Positions 37,102 through 47,200 of a DNA stretch of 64,000 nt are shown piece after piece (the first letter of the stretch is position 1; every line of letters begins with the position of its first letter). Where the stretch lies: contig CAVVVS010000062.1 of the NCBI GenBank assembly GCA_963751355.1, positions 48,889-112,888 on the forward strand, in the 5' to 3' direction. The position numbers and the translations under genes were made by a program. The notes beneath the pieces were generated by a model. The model was not told where the DNA came from. It did not search any database and was given only the letters and a program-made list of their open reading frames with translations. This DNA comes from CAVVVS01 sp963751355 (lineage in GTDB: Bacteria; Bacteroidota; Ignavibacteria; Ignavibacteriales; Ignavibacteriaceae).

Positions 37102-37851
37102 TTATTGATTAATGGGAATTACTCTGCCGTCGAGTTTGAATTCTTTATTAATTATTTGAAGAAAACTACCAGCTTCAGAACGTGAGGCAAATTTACCGAC
37201 ATAAACCACATGAAATGTAGTTCCGCCGACCACCTTATCTTTGATTTCCGAAAAATAACCTGAATCTTTAAAATCTTTCATTAAAGCCGATGCATTTGTG
37301 GAATTACCGAAGGCTCCTGCTTGTATAGTGTATTTATAACTTTGCTCATCCTTAAGCGTATCGGCATTCGTTGGTACTTGCTGTGTTTTCACTTCCGGCT
37401 TTTTATTACTTCCCGCTGTTGCGGTGGTATCATCTTTTCCAGGTATGTTTTTCTCTGCAATTTCAATATAAGGGGAATCCGGGTATTCTCTTTTCAATCT
37501 AGTCAAAAAAGTTTTTGCGGAGGTGTACAATCCTAATGCATAATAATATGAATATATCCGGTATAGTGCAGCGTCGGCATACTTACTGTGCGGATATTTA
37601 TTTAAAATACTTTTAAATATAGCCACGGCTTCTTGTGCGTTTTCGGTTAATACCCCGTCGAGAAACATCACTGACGGATTATTGGGATACTGTTTTTTTA
37701 ATTGAGGTAATTTAGATTCGACTTCTTGTTTGTTCCCTTTTTCTATTTGTTTTAAATAAGGGATAATATTTACGTCCTGTGCAAATACGAATTCACTCAT
37801 AAAAAGAAAAGTTATAGAAAGGAATATCCCGAAGAATTTTAATTTTTTCAT
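37102..37851 (-). CDS. SPOR-domain protein with TPR-like repeats, periplasmic
   Basis: The 249-residue protein has a signal peptide (to about residue 24), TPR/YbgF-like helices (about 28-130: LPQLKKQYPNNPSVMFLDGVL and ILNKYPHSKYADAALYRIYSYY), a Thr/Gln/Lys linker and a C-terminal SPOR domain (about 172-247: YTIQAGAFGNSTNASALMKDFKDSGY and FHVVYVGKFASRSEAGSFLQIINKEF). SPOR domains bind denuded peptidoglycan at the division septum. It is likely a cell-wall or division-associated periplasmic protein. Confidence 0.9.
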   Translation of the reverse strand: MKKLKFFGIFLSITFLFMSEFVFAQDVNIIPYLKQIEKGNKQEVESKLPQLKKQYPNNPSVMFLDGVLTENAQEAVAIFKSILNKYPHSKYADAALYRIYSYYYALGLYTSAKTFLTRLKREYPDSPYIEIAEKNIPGKDDTTATAGSNKKPEVKTQQVPTNADTLKDEQSYKYTIQAGAFGNSTNASALMKDFKDSGYFSEIKDKVVGGTTFHVVYVGKFASRSEAGSFLQIINKEFKLDGRVIPINQ

Positions 37852-37936
37852 TTTTAGTATTGGTTACTTTTTAACCTTAAATATAATAAATATCCGGCAA
37901 TAGTTACTTTTCAACTTACAAAGTCAACAAATTGAA

Positions 37937-39289
37937 TTAAGCTGTCAGTGCCAGATTATCTTTTCCCGGGTCAACAAAATCCAAAAAGTTTCCGAATAAT
38001 GTTGCCGATGTAGCTCTATTTATCTTCACCTTTACATAATTACCTTCCTTAATTTTTTCATCGAAAGGAATAATTACAACTTTATTGGTATCAGTTCTGC
38101 CGGCTAAGAACTGATCAGATTTTTTACTTAATCCTTCTACAAGGATTACTTCTTCCTCGCCAATAATTTCCTGATTCTTCTCATAAGAAATTAGTTGCTG
38201 TAATTCTATAATTTCCTGCAGTCGTTTGTTTTTTATTTCTTCGGGGACATCATCTTCCATTTTATAAGCTTTTGTTCCTTCACGTGGTGAATACTTGAAC
38301 ATATAAGCACCGTCATATTTCACCTGGCGCATCACATCAAGAGTCATCACATGATCTTCGTATGTTTCGGTGGGGAATCCGGATATAATGTCTGTAGAAA
38401 AACTAACACCGGGAATTATTCTTCTTGCTTTATCTATCAAGTTCAAATAATGTTCAATAGTATAAGTCCGGTTCATAGCGTTCAAAATTCTGTTGGAACC
38501 AGATTGCACAGGGAGATGGATATAGTTGCAGAGATTCGAGTGTGCCCCAATCGTATATAAAAGTTTCTCCGATAAATCATGAGGGTGAGAAGTTGTAAAT
38601 CTTATTCTTATATTACGATCAACCTCCGCGCAGGCGGCGAGAAGATCGGCAAAATCATTTTCACCATCACAATATGAATTTACGTTTTGTCCCAATAAAG
38701 TAACTTCTTTAAACCCTCTTTTTGATAATTCTCTAATCTCATTTGTCACGGAATTGATCACCCTGCTCCTTTCCCTTCCTCTTGTAAAAGGGACAACACA
38801 GAAAGTGCAAAACTTATCGCAGCCGCGCATAACCGAAATCCAGGCATGCAGTCCGTCCTCGCGGTACGGTAAAATATCATCGTATGTTTCAGTTCGTGAT
38901 AATCTCACCCCGATACCTTTATCGCCGCCGAAAGCCATATCAATATACTGCGGAAGTTTTCGGTATTCATCAGGGCCAACAACCAGATCAACAATTTTCT
39001 TTTCCTCAACGAGATCTTTTCTTAATCTTTCCGCCATACATCCCAAAATACCTACAATCATACCCGGTTTGGAGTTTTTCAAATTTTTGAAATTTCCCAG
39101 TCTGCCGTAAATTCTTTGTTCTGCATTGTCGCGAACGCTGCAAGTATTCAGCAGAACAACATCCGCTGTTTCAGCATCTTTGGTAATGCTATAACCATAG
39201 TTATTCAAAATACCCATAACCAACTCGGTGTCTGCCACATTCATCTGGCATCCGTATGTTTCAATATAAACGTTGTTTTTCTTTTCCAT
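37937..39289 (-). CDS. miaB: tRNA-2-methylthio-N6-dimethylallyladenosine synthase
   Basis: MiaB adds the methylthio group to i6A37 of tRNA. The 450-residue protein has the N-terminal domain cysteines Cys14 (YGCQMN), Cys50 and Cys84 and the radical-SAM triad Cys157, Cys161 and Cys164 (RGCDKFCTFC), followed by VPFTRGRERSR and a TRAM domain. YGCQMNVADTE and IHLPVQSGSNRIL are diagnostic of MiaB as opposed to RimO. It stands alone downstream of a 420-base gap. Confidence 0.97.
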   Translation of the reverse strand: MEKKNNVYIETYGCQMNVADTELVMGILNNYGYSITKDAETADVVLLNTCSVRDNAEQRIYGRLGNFKNLKNSKPGMIVGILGCMAERLRKDLVEEKKIVDLVVGPDEYRKLPQYIDMAFGGDKGIGVRLSRTETYDDILPYREDGLHAWISVMRGCDKFCTFCVVPFTRGRERSRVINSVTNEIRELSKRGFKEVTLLGQNVNSYCDGENDFADLLAACAEVDRNIRIRFTTSHPHDLSEKLLYTIGAHSNLCNYIHLPVQSGSNRILNAMNRTYTIEHYLNLIDKARRIIPGVSFSTDIISGFPTETYEDHVMTLDVMRQVKYDGAYMFKYSPREGTKAYKMEDDVPEEIKNKRLQEIIELQQLISYEKNQEIIGEEEVILVEGLSKKSDQFLAGRTDTNKVVIIPFDEKIKEGNYVKVKINRATSATLFGNFLDFVDPGKDNLALTA

Positions 39290-39709
39290 AAGCCATAAAA
39301 TTATTTTTAGGAAATAAATATAAAATTTAATTATTTGGGGTTCAATGACTTAAGCAGGTATTATTCACTACTTTCAAAATAAATTCATATGATTGTTCAG
39401 TTAACTCCAGAAACGTGACAGTCGATATAAATGTTAACTTATACTTATAGCAAATTGAATAGTTTGATTGGAATTACTATAAAATTAATAATTTCAATAC
39501 ATCATCTGCAATGATGGTGAATCTGTAACATTTTAATTCTCTTCAATAATTAACCGGCTGGTGGACTACATGTCTGGAAATTTTGCCGGGGGGAAAGAGA
39601 GGAGTAAAGGGAAATATTAATTTTTTTGTCTTAATACTATTCGCTGCGCTTTTAGAAATATAAAAATCGAACTATTCAATTGATATCATATCATAACATG
39701 TTATTTCTT
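39290..39709. other. Gene-free stretch of about 420 bases at the edge of the carbohydrate island
   Basis: No credible coding frame, tRNA or strong terminator is visible. The stretch separates the housekeeping run (miaB) from the URO-D gene that ends the island. It is AT-rich with a purine-rich patch (GGGGGGAAAGAGAGGAG near 39590). It should contain the miaB promoter. Confidence 0.45.
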
Positions 39710-40723
39710 TTATTCATGCGCTGCCTCAGCCATTGCTGCGACATTTCTCGGAGGAATATCCGGGAGCAATGCTTCATGACTCGGACTAACGATAAAGCAC
39801 GGTCCAAGTAATTCTTTTATTCTTCTTACTTCATTTTTAACCTGCCCGGGTGTACCGCTTACCAATAATTCCTGTGTATCTATTCCGCCGAGAAAAGAAA
39901 TTTTTCCTTTGAAATTTTTAGATAACGTAGCGGCATCCATATCCGCAGCTTTTGCCTGCAGAGGATGAAGACAATTTACATTTGCTGCTATTAATTTATC
40001 AATCACCTTAAAAATTGAGCCGCATGAATGCAGAATTACCTGGTAGCCGTATTCGTGAGCCTGGTTCGTAAATTTTTCGAACCAGGGTAAGATGAACTCG
40101 TCGAACAATTCCGGGTTAAGAAGCAAATCACGCTGTGACCCGAAATCATTTCCGAAAAAGAAGGCATCAATCAAATCTCCTGCTGCTTCAAAAAAACGTT
40201 TATTTGATTCATAATATACGGAGCAAACTTTGTCCGTTACATAATGAACAACTTCGGGATTTGTGTACATCTTAAGGAAATAATTTTCCATCCCGAACAA
40301 ATCTATTATATCGTGAAAAAACGGCATCCAGAATCCGCTTGCTCGGTAATAATCTCCGGTATTATTTAATACATCCAGGCACTCTTCAAAATGCAGATAA
40401 TCCGGATTAGGAAATTCATAATCTTCTACCTCACTAATCGATTCACAATTTGCCAGTGGACCTTCTCCGCCGAGAATTTCTTTATCCTTCCAAATATCGA
40501 AAAAGCCTTTACCATCGGGATGTTGATAAGTTGTTTCAAAATATTGAGGTGTGATCCATTGTAAATCATCACCAAGTTTTATCCTTAATTCCTCTTCGGT
40601 AGAAGTTCCGAAATAAACGTGCAAATTATGCCATGAATCCGGATGAGGATTCCCCATCCAAAATCCGCATCGATCGGCAGGCTTACCGGATATTATCGTT
40701 CTTATTCTTTCCCTGCTTTTAAT
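39710..40723 (-). CDS. Uroporphyrinogen-decarboxylase-like protein (URO-D superfamily methyltransferase-like)
   Basis: The protein has the URO-D TIM barrel, but only cousins act in haem synthesis; in sugar loci such proteins are of unknown or methyltransferase-like function. Visible blocks are GNPHPDSWHNLHVYFGTSTEEELRIKLGDD, FFFGNDFGSQRDLLLNPELFDEFILPWF, VILHSCGSIFKVID and FLGGIDTQELL, ending SPSHEALLPDIPPRN. The first ATG in frame (40657) lies inside the conserved GFWMGNPHP block. Homology-like sequence continues upstream (KSRERIRTIISGKPADRCGF), so I place the start at the ATT at 40723, seven bases after a GAGG site. A GTG at 40736 plus a one-base frame error is the alternative. With the ATT start the length is 337 residues. 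Confidence 0.75.
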   Translation of the reverse strand: MKSRERIRTIISGKPADRCGFWMGNPHPDSWHNLHVYFGTSTEEELRIKLGDDLQWITPQYFETTYQHPDGKGFFDIWKDKEILGGEGPLANCESISEVEDYEFPNPDYLHFEECLDVLNNTGDYYRASGFWMPFFHDIIDLFGMENYFLKMYTNPEVVHYVTDKVCSVYYESNKRFFEAAGDLIDAFFFGNDFGSQRDLLLNPELFDEFILPWFEKFTNQAHEYGYQVILHSCGSIFKVIDKLIAANVNCLHPLQAKAADMDAATLSKNFKGKISFLGGIDTQELLVSGTPGQVKNEVRRIKELLGPCFIVSPSHEALLPDIPPRNVAAMAEAAHE

Positions 40724-40785
40724 AATTTTTCCTCACTATTAAATCATACAAGTATTATTTAAATCAGATAATTCATGCAAGCTCT

Positions 40786-40805
40786 AGTCTGCTTCTCCGC
40801 AGACT
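40786..40805. repeat. Hairpin between the PhyH and URO-D genes
   Basis: AGTCTGC-ttctcc-GCAGACT is a perfect 7-base stem with a 6-base loop, 57 bases past the stop of the PhyH gene. It has no clear T-run on the minus strand, so a terminator is doubtful; a dispersed palindrome or mRNA-stabilising stem is as likely. Confidence 0.4.
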
Positions 40806-40861
40806 GACTTTTATAATAAATAACATAGTCTTAAATGACCGGATTATTTTCTACACAAACC

Positions 40862-41692
40862 TCAATCTTCCCTAATTTCAAAATCATCTCCCGGGCGAGG
40901 GATATTTGCCCAGTGCCCTGACGGATCTTCACCGCTAACTATTATACTGTGTTTATTCCAGTCCCAGTAAGCCCGCACATCCACCGGGGCATATCTTAGA
41001 GTTAAGCCGCATCTTCTTCTATCGGATTTATTCGGTAAAGATCCGTGAAGAAGTAAATCCGAATGGATCGAAATTCTTCCGGCTTTTAACTCAACATCAA
41101 CAGGCTGTTCACCGTATTTTCCTGGATCATCAACCGTTAATGATAATACATTTTTTTCAGATGCGTTGCTTTTTCTCGGCTCTATTAATCCGTGCACATG
41201 TGATCCGGGAATAAACTGCATACAGCCGTTTTCAAAATCGGCATCATCAATAGCCAGCCAGACAGTAATTGTTTTTGATGGAGTCACAGGCCAGTATGTA
41301 CAGTCCTGATGCCAGGCAACTCCTTTATCATCGCCGGGAAGCTTGCAAAAGTAATGGGTAGCCCAGCATACAACATTCGATCCAAGCAAATCGGTAACAT
41401 ATGAAACAATTTTGGAATTGTTTGCCAAATCCCAGATTTCTTTAATTCTATCCTGATACCTGTCAATAGCATAACTGCCTTTTCCGCTATTAAGAAATTT
41501 TTCCAGTATACTATCGAAATTTTTCCGGTTCTCATCGGCTTTTTCTTTATTGAAAATTTCAAATCCCTTTATATAGCCTTTCTCATTAAAAAATTGAATT
41601 TGCTCATCTGATAATTTTTTCGGAGAATCATTTTTTAAAGGAAAATATCTAAGCTCCCTGTTTAGCTGTGCAACTTCTTCATCGTAGCTCAT
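40862..41692 (-). CDS. Phytanoyl-CoA dioxygenase (PhyH) family Fe(II)/2-oxoglutarate oxygenase
   Basis: The 276-residue protein has the double-stranded beta-helix oxygenase motif: His128-x-Asp130 in WHQDCTYW and the distal His216 in DLLLHGSLPNKSDRRRCGLTLRY, with a nearby Arg for 2-oxoglutarate. FENGCMQFIPGSHVHG is the typical PhyH block. PhyH enzymes hydroxylate or demethylate small molecules; the substrate is unknown. It lies between a Gfo/Idh dehydrogenase gene and a URO-D gene, all on the same strand as the glycosidases, which suggests one catabolic run. Confidence 0.92.
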   Translation of the reverse strand: MSYDEEVAQLNRELRYFPLKNDSPKKLSDEQIQFFNEKGYIKGFEIFNKEKADENRKNFDSILEKFLNSGKGSYAIDRYQDRIKEIWDLANNSKIVSYVTDLLGSNVVCWATHYFCKLPGDDKGVAWHQDCTYWPVTPSKTITVWLAIDDADFENGCMQFIPGSHVHGLIEPRKSNASEKNVLSLTVDDPGKYGEQPVDVELKAGRISIHSDLLLHGSLPNKSDRRRCGLTLRYAPVDVRAYWDWNKHSIIVSGEDPSGHWANIPRPGDDFEIRED

Positions 41693-41742
41693 AATAAATC
41701 TCGATTTTTTGTTTGATAATTACTTAATTAAATAGACTTAAT

Positions 41743-41866
41743 TGTCATTTGAACTTCATTCGTCATTCATGGTCATTTGGACTCTGCCGTCATTAGGGCT
41801 TCGCTTATCATTAATTACAACTAAGTATATAAATGATTTTTTTTAATGACCACAAATGACTTTAAA
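41743..41866. repeat. Short GTCATT-type repeat patch
   Basis: The gap between the dehydrogenase and PhyH genes contains many copies of GTCATT or ATCATT (TTGTCATTTGAAC, TCGTCATTCATGGTCATTTGG, GCCGTCATTAGGG) and, inverted, AATGACCACAAATGAC. The direct and inverted copies could let it fold. Such tracts occur in AT-rich intergenic DNA; no function is known. The gap holds no gene. Confidence 0.35.
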
Positions 41867-41921
41867 ATTAATCATTCCTTTTTTATACATTATTTTTTTT
41901 GAAAAAATTATACTTTTTTAA

Positions 41922-43061
41922 TTATGACTCATCCAGAAGCCCTGCCTCCCGAAGCAATGGTTCCAGTTTAACCGGCTTACCGGTCTCTGCCGATCTTCTC
42001 ACTGCTTCCATTATACAGAAAGTTTCAATGCCTTCCTCAAGATTCGGAGAATAATTTTGATTATTGAGTATAGCTTGTGCAAAGTATTCCGCATAATTTG
42101 CAAACTCTCCGTAATGCATACCGTGTATTTCACTGTTGAAATAATAATGCCGGAGTTCGTATAAAGGATCTTCACAAACTTCGGTTCCGTCATCGGCTGT
42201 ATATTTATATTTCATATCGTGATACTGAGCAAGCCCGGTTTTCTTGCTGCCGCAGAGAAACAACTCGATACAATTTCTTGCGGAAGGCAGTTCGTGAATT
42301 CCGTAATTTCCCATGGCACGACCGATCTTTCCTTCCTTCGATTTCAGATTAGCAATGTAAACATCAAATCCTTTCAAACCATATTTTTTCCCGAGCTCGG
42401 TAGTATAGCCGTTTGCATTCACTTCTTCTATAGGTCCGAGATACCATCTGATTAAATCTACCGGATGACTTAACCCGAGAAAAACCCAATCGGTATCAGT
42501 CGCAGCCCACGGGCTTTTTTCATAGAACCAATCCATTCTATGATTGTAATGCGCGTCCACAAGCTCAACATCACCGTAATCACCCTTATCGAAAGATGCT
42601 CTCATTCTCCTGAATGGTTCGAAGAAACGGGTGCTTTGTCCTACCAGTAATTTACGTCCGGTTTTCTTAGCTGCTTTCAATACCTTCTTTGCATCCCCAA
42701 CCGAATTGACAATCGGCTTTGTGCAAATCACATCTTTTCCCGCTTCAAAAGCTGAAACAATATGCTCACCGTGAAAAGCATCGGGTGTATATATTGCAAC
42801 AATGTCAACATCCGTTCTCTTTAACATATCATCATAATTTGAAGTGTAGAATAAATCCGGACGTTCATTTTTCGCTTTTGCGATTTTACTTTCTTCTAAA
42901 TCACAGCCCGCCGCTGCATAAGCAGATGCAGTTCTTTCAAGACCGACAAGCAGAGTTCTTCCCTCATGAAGTCCGAGTACGCCAACTCCGAGTTTTTTAT
43001 CAACTTGCTGGGCAAATTGTTGTCTTCTTTCCTGTAATTTTTTATCTAGATAATCCTTCAT
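41922..43061 (-). CDS. Gfo/Idh/MocA family oxidoreductase
   Basis: The 379-residue protein has an N-terminal NAD(P)-binding domain (about 25-150: LGVGVLGLHEGRTLLVGL, DVDIVAIYTPDAFHGEHIVSAFEAGKDVICTKPIV) with the catalytic Lys of the xxKP motif (CTKP, normally EKP), and a C-terminal alpha/beta domain with WVFLGLSHPVDLIRWYLGPIEEV. These enzymes oxidise or reduce sugars, inositols and their derivatives. The first-position Cys instead of Glu in the motif is a variant. Location in a run with PhyH, URO-D and glycosidase genes points to sugar or cyclitol oxidation. The length is typical. Confidence 0.92.
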   Translation of the reverse strand: MKDYLDKKLQERRQQFAQQVDKKLGVGVLGLHEGRTLLVGLERTASAYAAAGCDLEESKIAKAKNERPDLFYTSNYDDMLKRTDVDIVAIYTPDAFHGEHIVSAFEAGKDVICTKPIVNSVGDAKKVLKAAKKTGRKLLVGQSTRFFEPFRRMRASFDKGDYGDVELVDAHYNHRMDWFYEKSPWAATDTDWVFLGLSHPVDLIRWYLGPIEEVNANGYTTELGKKYGLKGFDVYIANLKSKEGKIGRAMGNYGIHELPSARNCIELFLCGSKKTGLAQYHDMKYKYTADDGTEVCEDPLYELRHYYFNSEIHGMHYGEFANYAEYFAQAILNNQNYSPNLEEGIETFCIMEAVRRSAETGKPVKLEPLLREAGLLDES

Positions 43062-43185
43062 AACACCTCTTAAAAATAAAAATTTATTTTAGGTTTTTGT
43101 TTCTTATAATTGTCAATTATTCATTAACAATTATCTAATTCATTACATTAAACTGGTAAATTCTTAGATATCCGGCTGTTATCCT

Positions 43186-44202
43186 TTATGTAACCAAATT
43201 GTTATTATATTCTTCTAACTCTGAGTAAAAAGCTCTAATGTTTTCAGAAGGAATTCCCGGAGGTAAGTCGCAGCCGGAGGATAGAATATAATTTGAATAT
43301 GACGATGTTTTTTCTAATAATCCGGTTGTAACATTCGTAACTGTTTCAGAGGTTCCAAATCTGAAAACACTAACAGGATCAATATTTCCCATTACCAGTC
43401 TGTCATCATTTATACATTCCAAAGTTTTAATAATATCCGATTTGTTTCCGAAATGAAATCCTTTTGCACCGGTTAGCTGCATCTCTTTCAACAGCGGATT
43501 GGTATTCCCGCAATTATGCAGGATAATGATAAAATTCTTATCCTGAACATTTTCAACAATCTTTTTTATATAGACTGATGAAAATAAATAGCAGAGTTCC
43601 GGTGAAAGCATACCGCTTACCGGTTCAGACATAATTATTCCTGCTGCACCGGTAGATTTATAGGCATTGCAATAACTAATTAGAAAATCTGTACACTTTT
43701 CCAATAAGAGTTTTATTACTTCCGGTTCTATTAAGACTGCGGTCATCACTTCAGTTACATCATAAATACGGGCAGCCAAACTAAACGGTCCTATACATCC
43801 TGCAAATACGGGCTTGTCTGAAATATTTTCAACGGTTAATGAAGCTGCCTCTAAATATTCCGGTATTCGATTTGTTTCTAGAGAAGGTATCTCTAGTTTC
43901 CGGATGAAATCCTCGCTCCGTAAACCGGAAGATAAAATAGTCGGGACTTCATTTTCCGTATAGCGTGTCTCTATGCCAAAAGCTTCGGCTTCCACAGAAA
44001 GATCCATAAACATAGTAACGGCAGAAGACGGAAATGTATCTGCAAGAGCTTTAATTGCTTTGTACTGTATGTTTCCGTTTTTAACCGCATTGATCATCTT
44101 TTCGCCGATGATTTCAACCCCCATTTGTGACAATAACGGGATAGCAATTCTAGTTTTGCTTTTCTTTACTTGATTGATCCAATCATCAATGTTCATTTTC
44201 AT
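43186..44202 (-). CDS. MtaA/MtbA-like cobamide methyltransferase (URO-D superfamily)
   Basis: The 338-residue protein shows the zinc-site pattern of methylcobamide:coenzyme M methyltransferases: His229-x-Cys231 in ILHNCGNT and Cys311 in SSGCDLPPGIPSENI. The GNIDPVSVFRFGTSETV block and the FAGCIGPFSLAARI strand follow the same family. Such enzymes move methyl groups from a corrinoid protein to a thiol acceptor. No corrinoid (B12-binding) protein gene is visible here, so the methyl donor and acceptor are open. It is 42 bases downstream of the GH2 gene and is probably cotranscribed with it. Confidence 0.85.
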   Translation of the reverse strand: MKMNIDDWINQVKKSKTRIAIPLLSQMGVEIIGEKMINAVKNGNIQYKAIKALADTFPSSAVTMFMDLSVEAEAFGIETRYTENEVPTILSSGLRSEDFIRKLEIPSLETNRIPEYLEAASLTVENISDKPVFAGCIGPFSLAARIYDVTEVMTAVLIEPEVIKLLLEKCTDFLISYCNAYKSTGAAGIIMSEPVSGMLSPELCYLFSSVYIKKIVENVQDKNFIIILHNCGNTNPLLKEMQLTGAKGFHFGNKSDIIKTLECINDDRLVMGNIDPVSVFRFGTSETVTNVTTGLLEKTSSYSNYILSSGCDLPPGIPSENIRAFYSELEEYNNNLVT

Positions 44203-44243
44203 TTGAGATTAATTACCAATATTTAATACGCCAAAATCATTTA

Positions 44244-47200
44244 TTACTGATATAAGTACCGCAAAGAATTAGTTATCATTCTTTGTGCCATTATTGGCTG
44301 CATCCCGGTCTGATTATTACTGACACCCGATATTAATCCCGGTACGGTAAAGAATAATATTTTACCTTTACCCAATTTTGCAGCGAATCCTGCCGCTCCC
44401 ACGTTTCTATCATGGTCGCGGCTGTAACCGATAAATACATTCACATTTTTACCGTCTAATAAAATTCCGTCGGTATGATTAACCGGCACCTGGTAATAAC
44501 TTTTCATCGCTTGATTAACAGGCAAACCGTTCATCACAGGGAACTTTCTTACAAAGTACCATGAACCCATCCAGGGCGCCCGGGTTGCACCGACATGTCC
44601 GAGACATTTGAATGCACCTGCTTTTCCCAAAGCTTCCGCATATGCTAAGGAAGCATCTTCACCCTCCGGTATTGCTAATAATGACATTCCGCTTTTTACC
44701 TTTGTCATTATTTGCGGATTAATTATTACCGGTGATGAATATACTTTCCACACCAAACCGTTTTTATCTGTGTAAGGTTTCCTGGCGCCGCAATTAATCG
44801 CAATTACGCTGTCGCCCGCAACAATTTTTATTGCGCTGAATTTTGCATAATTAACGGTCAGTTTAGGAACAGTTATGTTAATAACTCCGTTTGGATCATC
44901 AACAATAAACGAAGTGTCAAGAGCAATATCTTTACCGCTTGCTGTTTTGAAAATATCTAAATTATTTAAAACCGTGTCACCGTTTATTGCAACGCTCATA
45001 ACTCTGTCGCCAGGTCCGCTAAGAGTGATCTCGGCAAATTGTAAGGTAACCTTTGCTTTCCCTTTGGGGAGATTTGTAAAATTGTACTCAAGATTATTCC
45101 AGTATCCCCAGCTTTCCGTCCGGTAAAGTTCGTCGTCATCGGTATTTTTAATTTGAACTGTCGAATCTACTTCAGACCGCCAGCCGTACTTTAACTTTGA
45201 ACTTACAACCAATACGTTATATTTTTTCCCTTCTTTGTACTTTTCTACATCAGTACCGGGAAGCAAGGTTGAAAGTGAATGGACAAAATTTGTATCCTCG
45301 CAAAAGACACCTATTTTTTTCGGAATATTATTAGCAGAACCAACCGGATCAATAACCAATAATGTATCGTAACTAATCACATTCGGATCATTGTCCATTT
45401 GAAAAGATATCTGATATTTTCCTTCCTGAGTTAGAGAAGATGTTACAACAGAATCAGCAACCGGGTAAGCAAATTTATCTTTTATAAATTCCGGAACCGG
45501 GTAAGTGCCAATTTGAGTTTTTTTGCCGGAGGGATCTTTAATAAAAAAGTGAAGTTTTTTCCCTTCGGGTTTGTTTGTTTCATTAATCAAGAATAAATCA
45601 ACAACAGCTTTGTTACCTTTGGCAATCACTAACGATCTTGCTTTCATTACCGGGCGAAGATGCTGCAGTCTGCGGCTGATATAATTGGGATTGCCTTTGA
45701 AATCTCTGAGATTATCTACCAATCCGGAATGATTTTCTATCGCGGTTGACTCCCATCCGCTTATCACAAAATAATCGTTCTCATCAGATAATTTTGCAGT
45801 TTCTATTACTCTTCCCCAAAAGTCGTAACATTTGTTTCCTATATTTTTGAATAAGTCATCAGTTGTTTTAAATGCGGAACGGAAACCCCACTTATTTAGA
45901 AATTTATCATAGGCATTATAAATCTGTTCATGATCTAAAAGATCGTAGCTGTGTCCGCCATTTGCTTTAATTTCATTTATCATCAAACCGTGATCATCGG
46001 GAGTGGCTGCACCCAGCATTTCACCCCAGGTAACGATTTCTTTTTTGTCTGTCGATCTATGTGTAAAGTCATGAGGATTTTTGTACATATTATCTTCCCA
46101 AACACCTGGACCGCCAACTGTGTGCTGATCGAACCATCCGGAAAATCCGTTACCGTGATCATAACGAACCGTTGTATCGTAAGGCTGCATCCATACCTGA
46201 TTGACCGGGGGAATACCGGATTTGAGAATAACTATTCTGCTTGGATCTGCTTGATGAATTTTCCGGATCAAATTAAATATTCTGGGATTCCTGAGATCAG
46301 GGTTTATTTCATTTTGAATGGAGTACATGATTAATGAGGGATGACTCCTAAAATCATGAATCATTCTCATTATTTTGTCCTGAGTATATTTTTCGGCAAA
46401 AGTAATTGCTTTACCATTTTTACCCGAATCATCTATTTTTCCTTTGGGCGAATCGGCATAAAGAGAATACTTGGTGCCAAGCGCATCCTGCCCACCGCCC
46501 GGTTCCATATATCTCAAAAATCCCTGGCGATCCATCTCCTCAAAAACCTGCTCCTTTCCGTCGTTGCGATGAAATTGGAGACAATTTAATCCGAATGTTT
46601 TTGCATCCTTCACTTCTTTCTCCGCAAGTTTCGGTGTCGGGAATAAACCGTTATATCCCCAAAATCCCCACGAGATCGCCGAAACGATTCTTATTCGTTC
46701 GTTATTTAACCGGAGGACAGCATTCGTATCCACTCCGTAAGCATTGAACCATCTAAACCCGAATGTAACTTCTTTATCATCCTGCCATTTTTTATTTGAA
46801 ATGACCGTTACTTTTAATTTATATAAATTCGGATGTTTGATACTCCAGATATTCGCTTTGTTATATTCAATGTTTTTTGAAACATTAATATCGGTACCCG
46901 GATTCACTGAAAAAGGCTTATCAATTTTTTTTATCTTTGTCTGCGGAAAATTTTTATCGAACAATTCATATCTGATTATACCTTTGGCTAGTTTGTCTGT
47001 GGTATTTCTGATAGTAGTATGAGCAATTATTTTTTTAATACCCGGTGTATTCGCCGTCCATAAATCTGAAATAAAAACCGGATCATGAGCAGTAATTGCT
47101 ATTCCCCTATCCAGCCCGCCGAAGCCGTGACTTCTTTGAAATTGGTGATTTCCCCATTTTAGCATTCTAGTATCCAACCAATCCAATTCACCGCCCGGAT

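Noticed and set aside
39421..39440. ATGTTAACTT near 39430 as a second operator for the LacI protein
   Set aside because: Only half of the palindrome is present, and it lies next to miaB and not next to a sugar gene.
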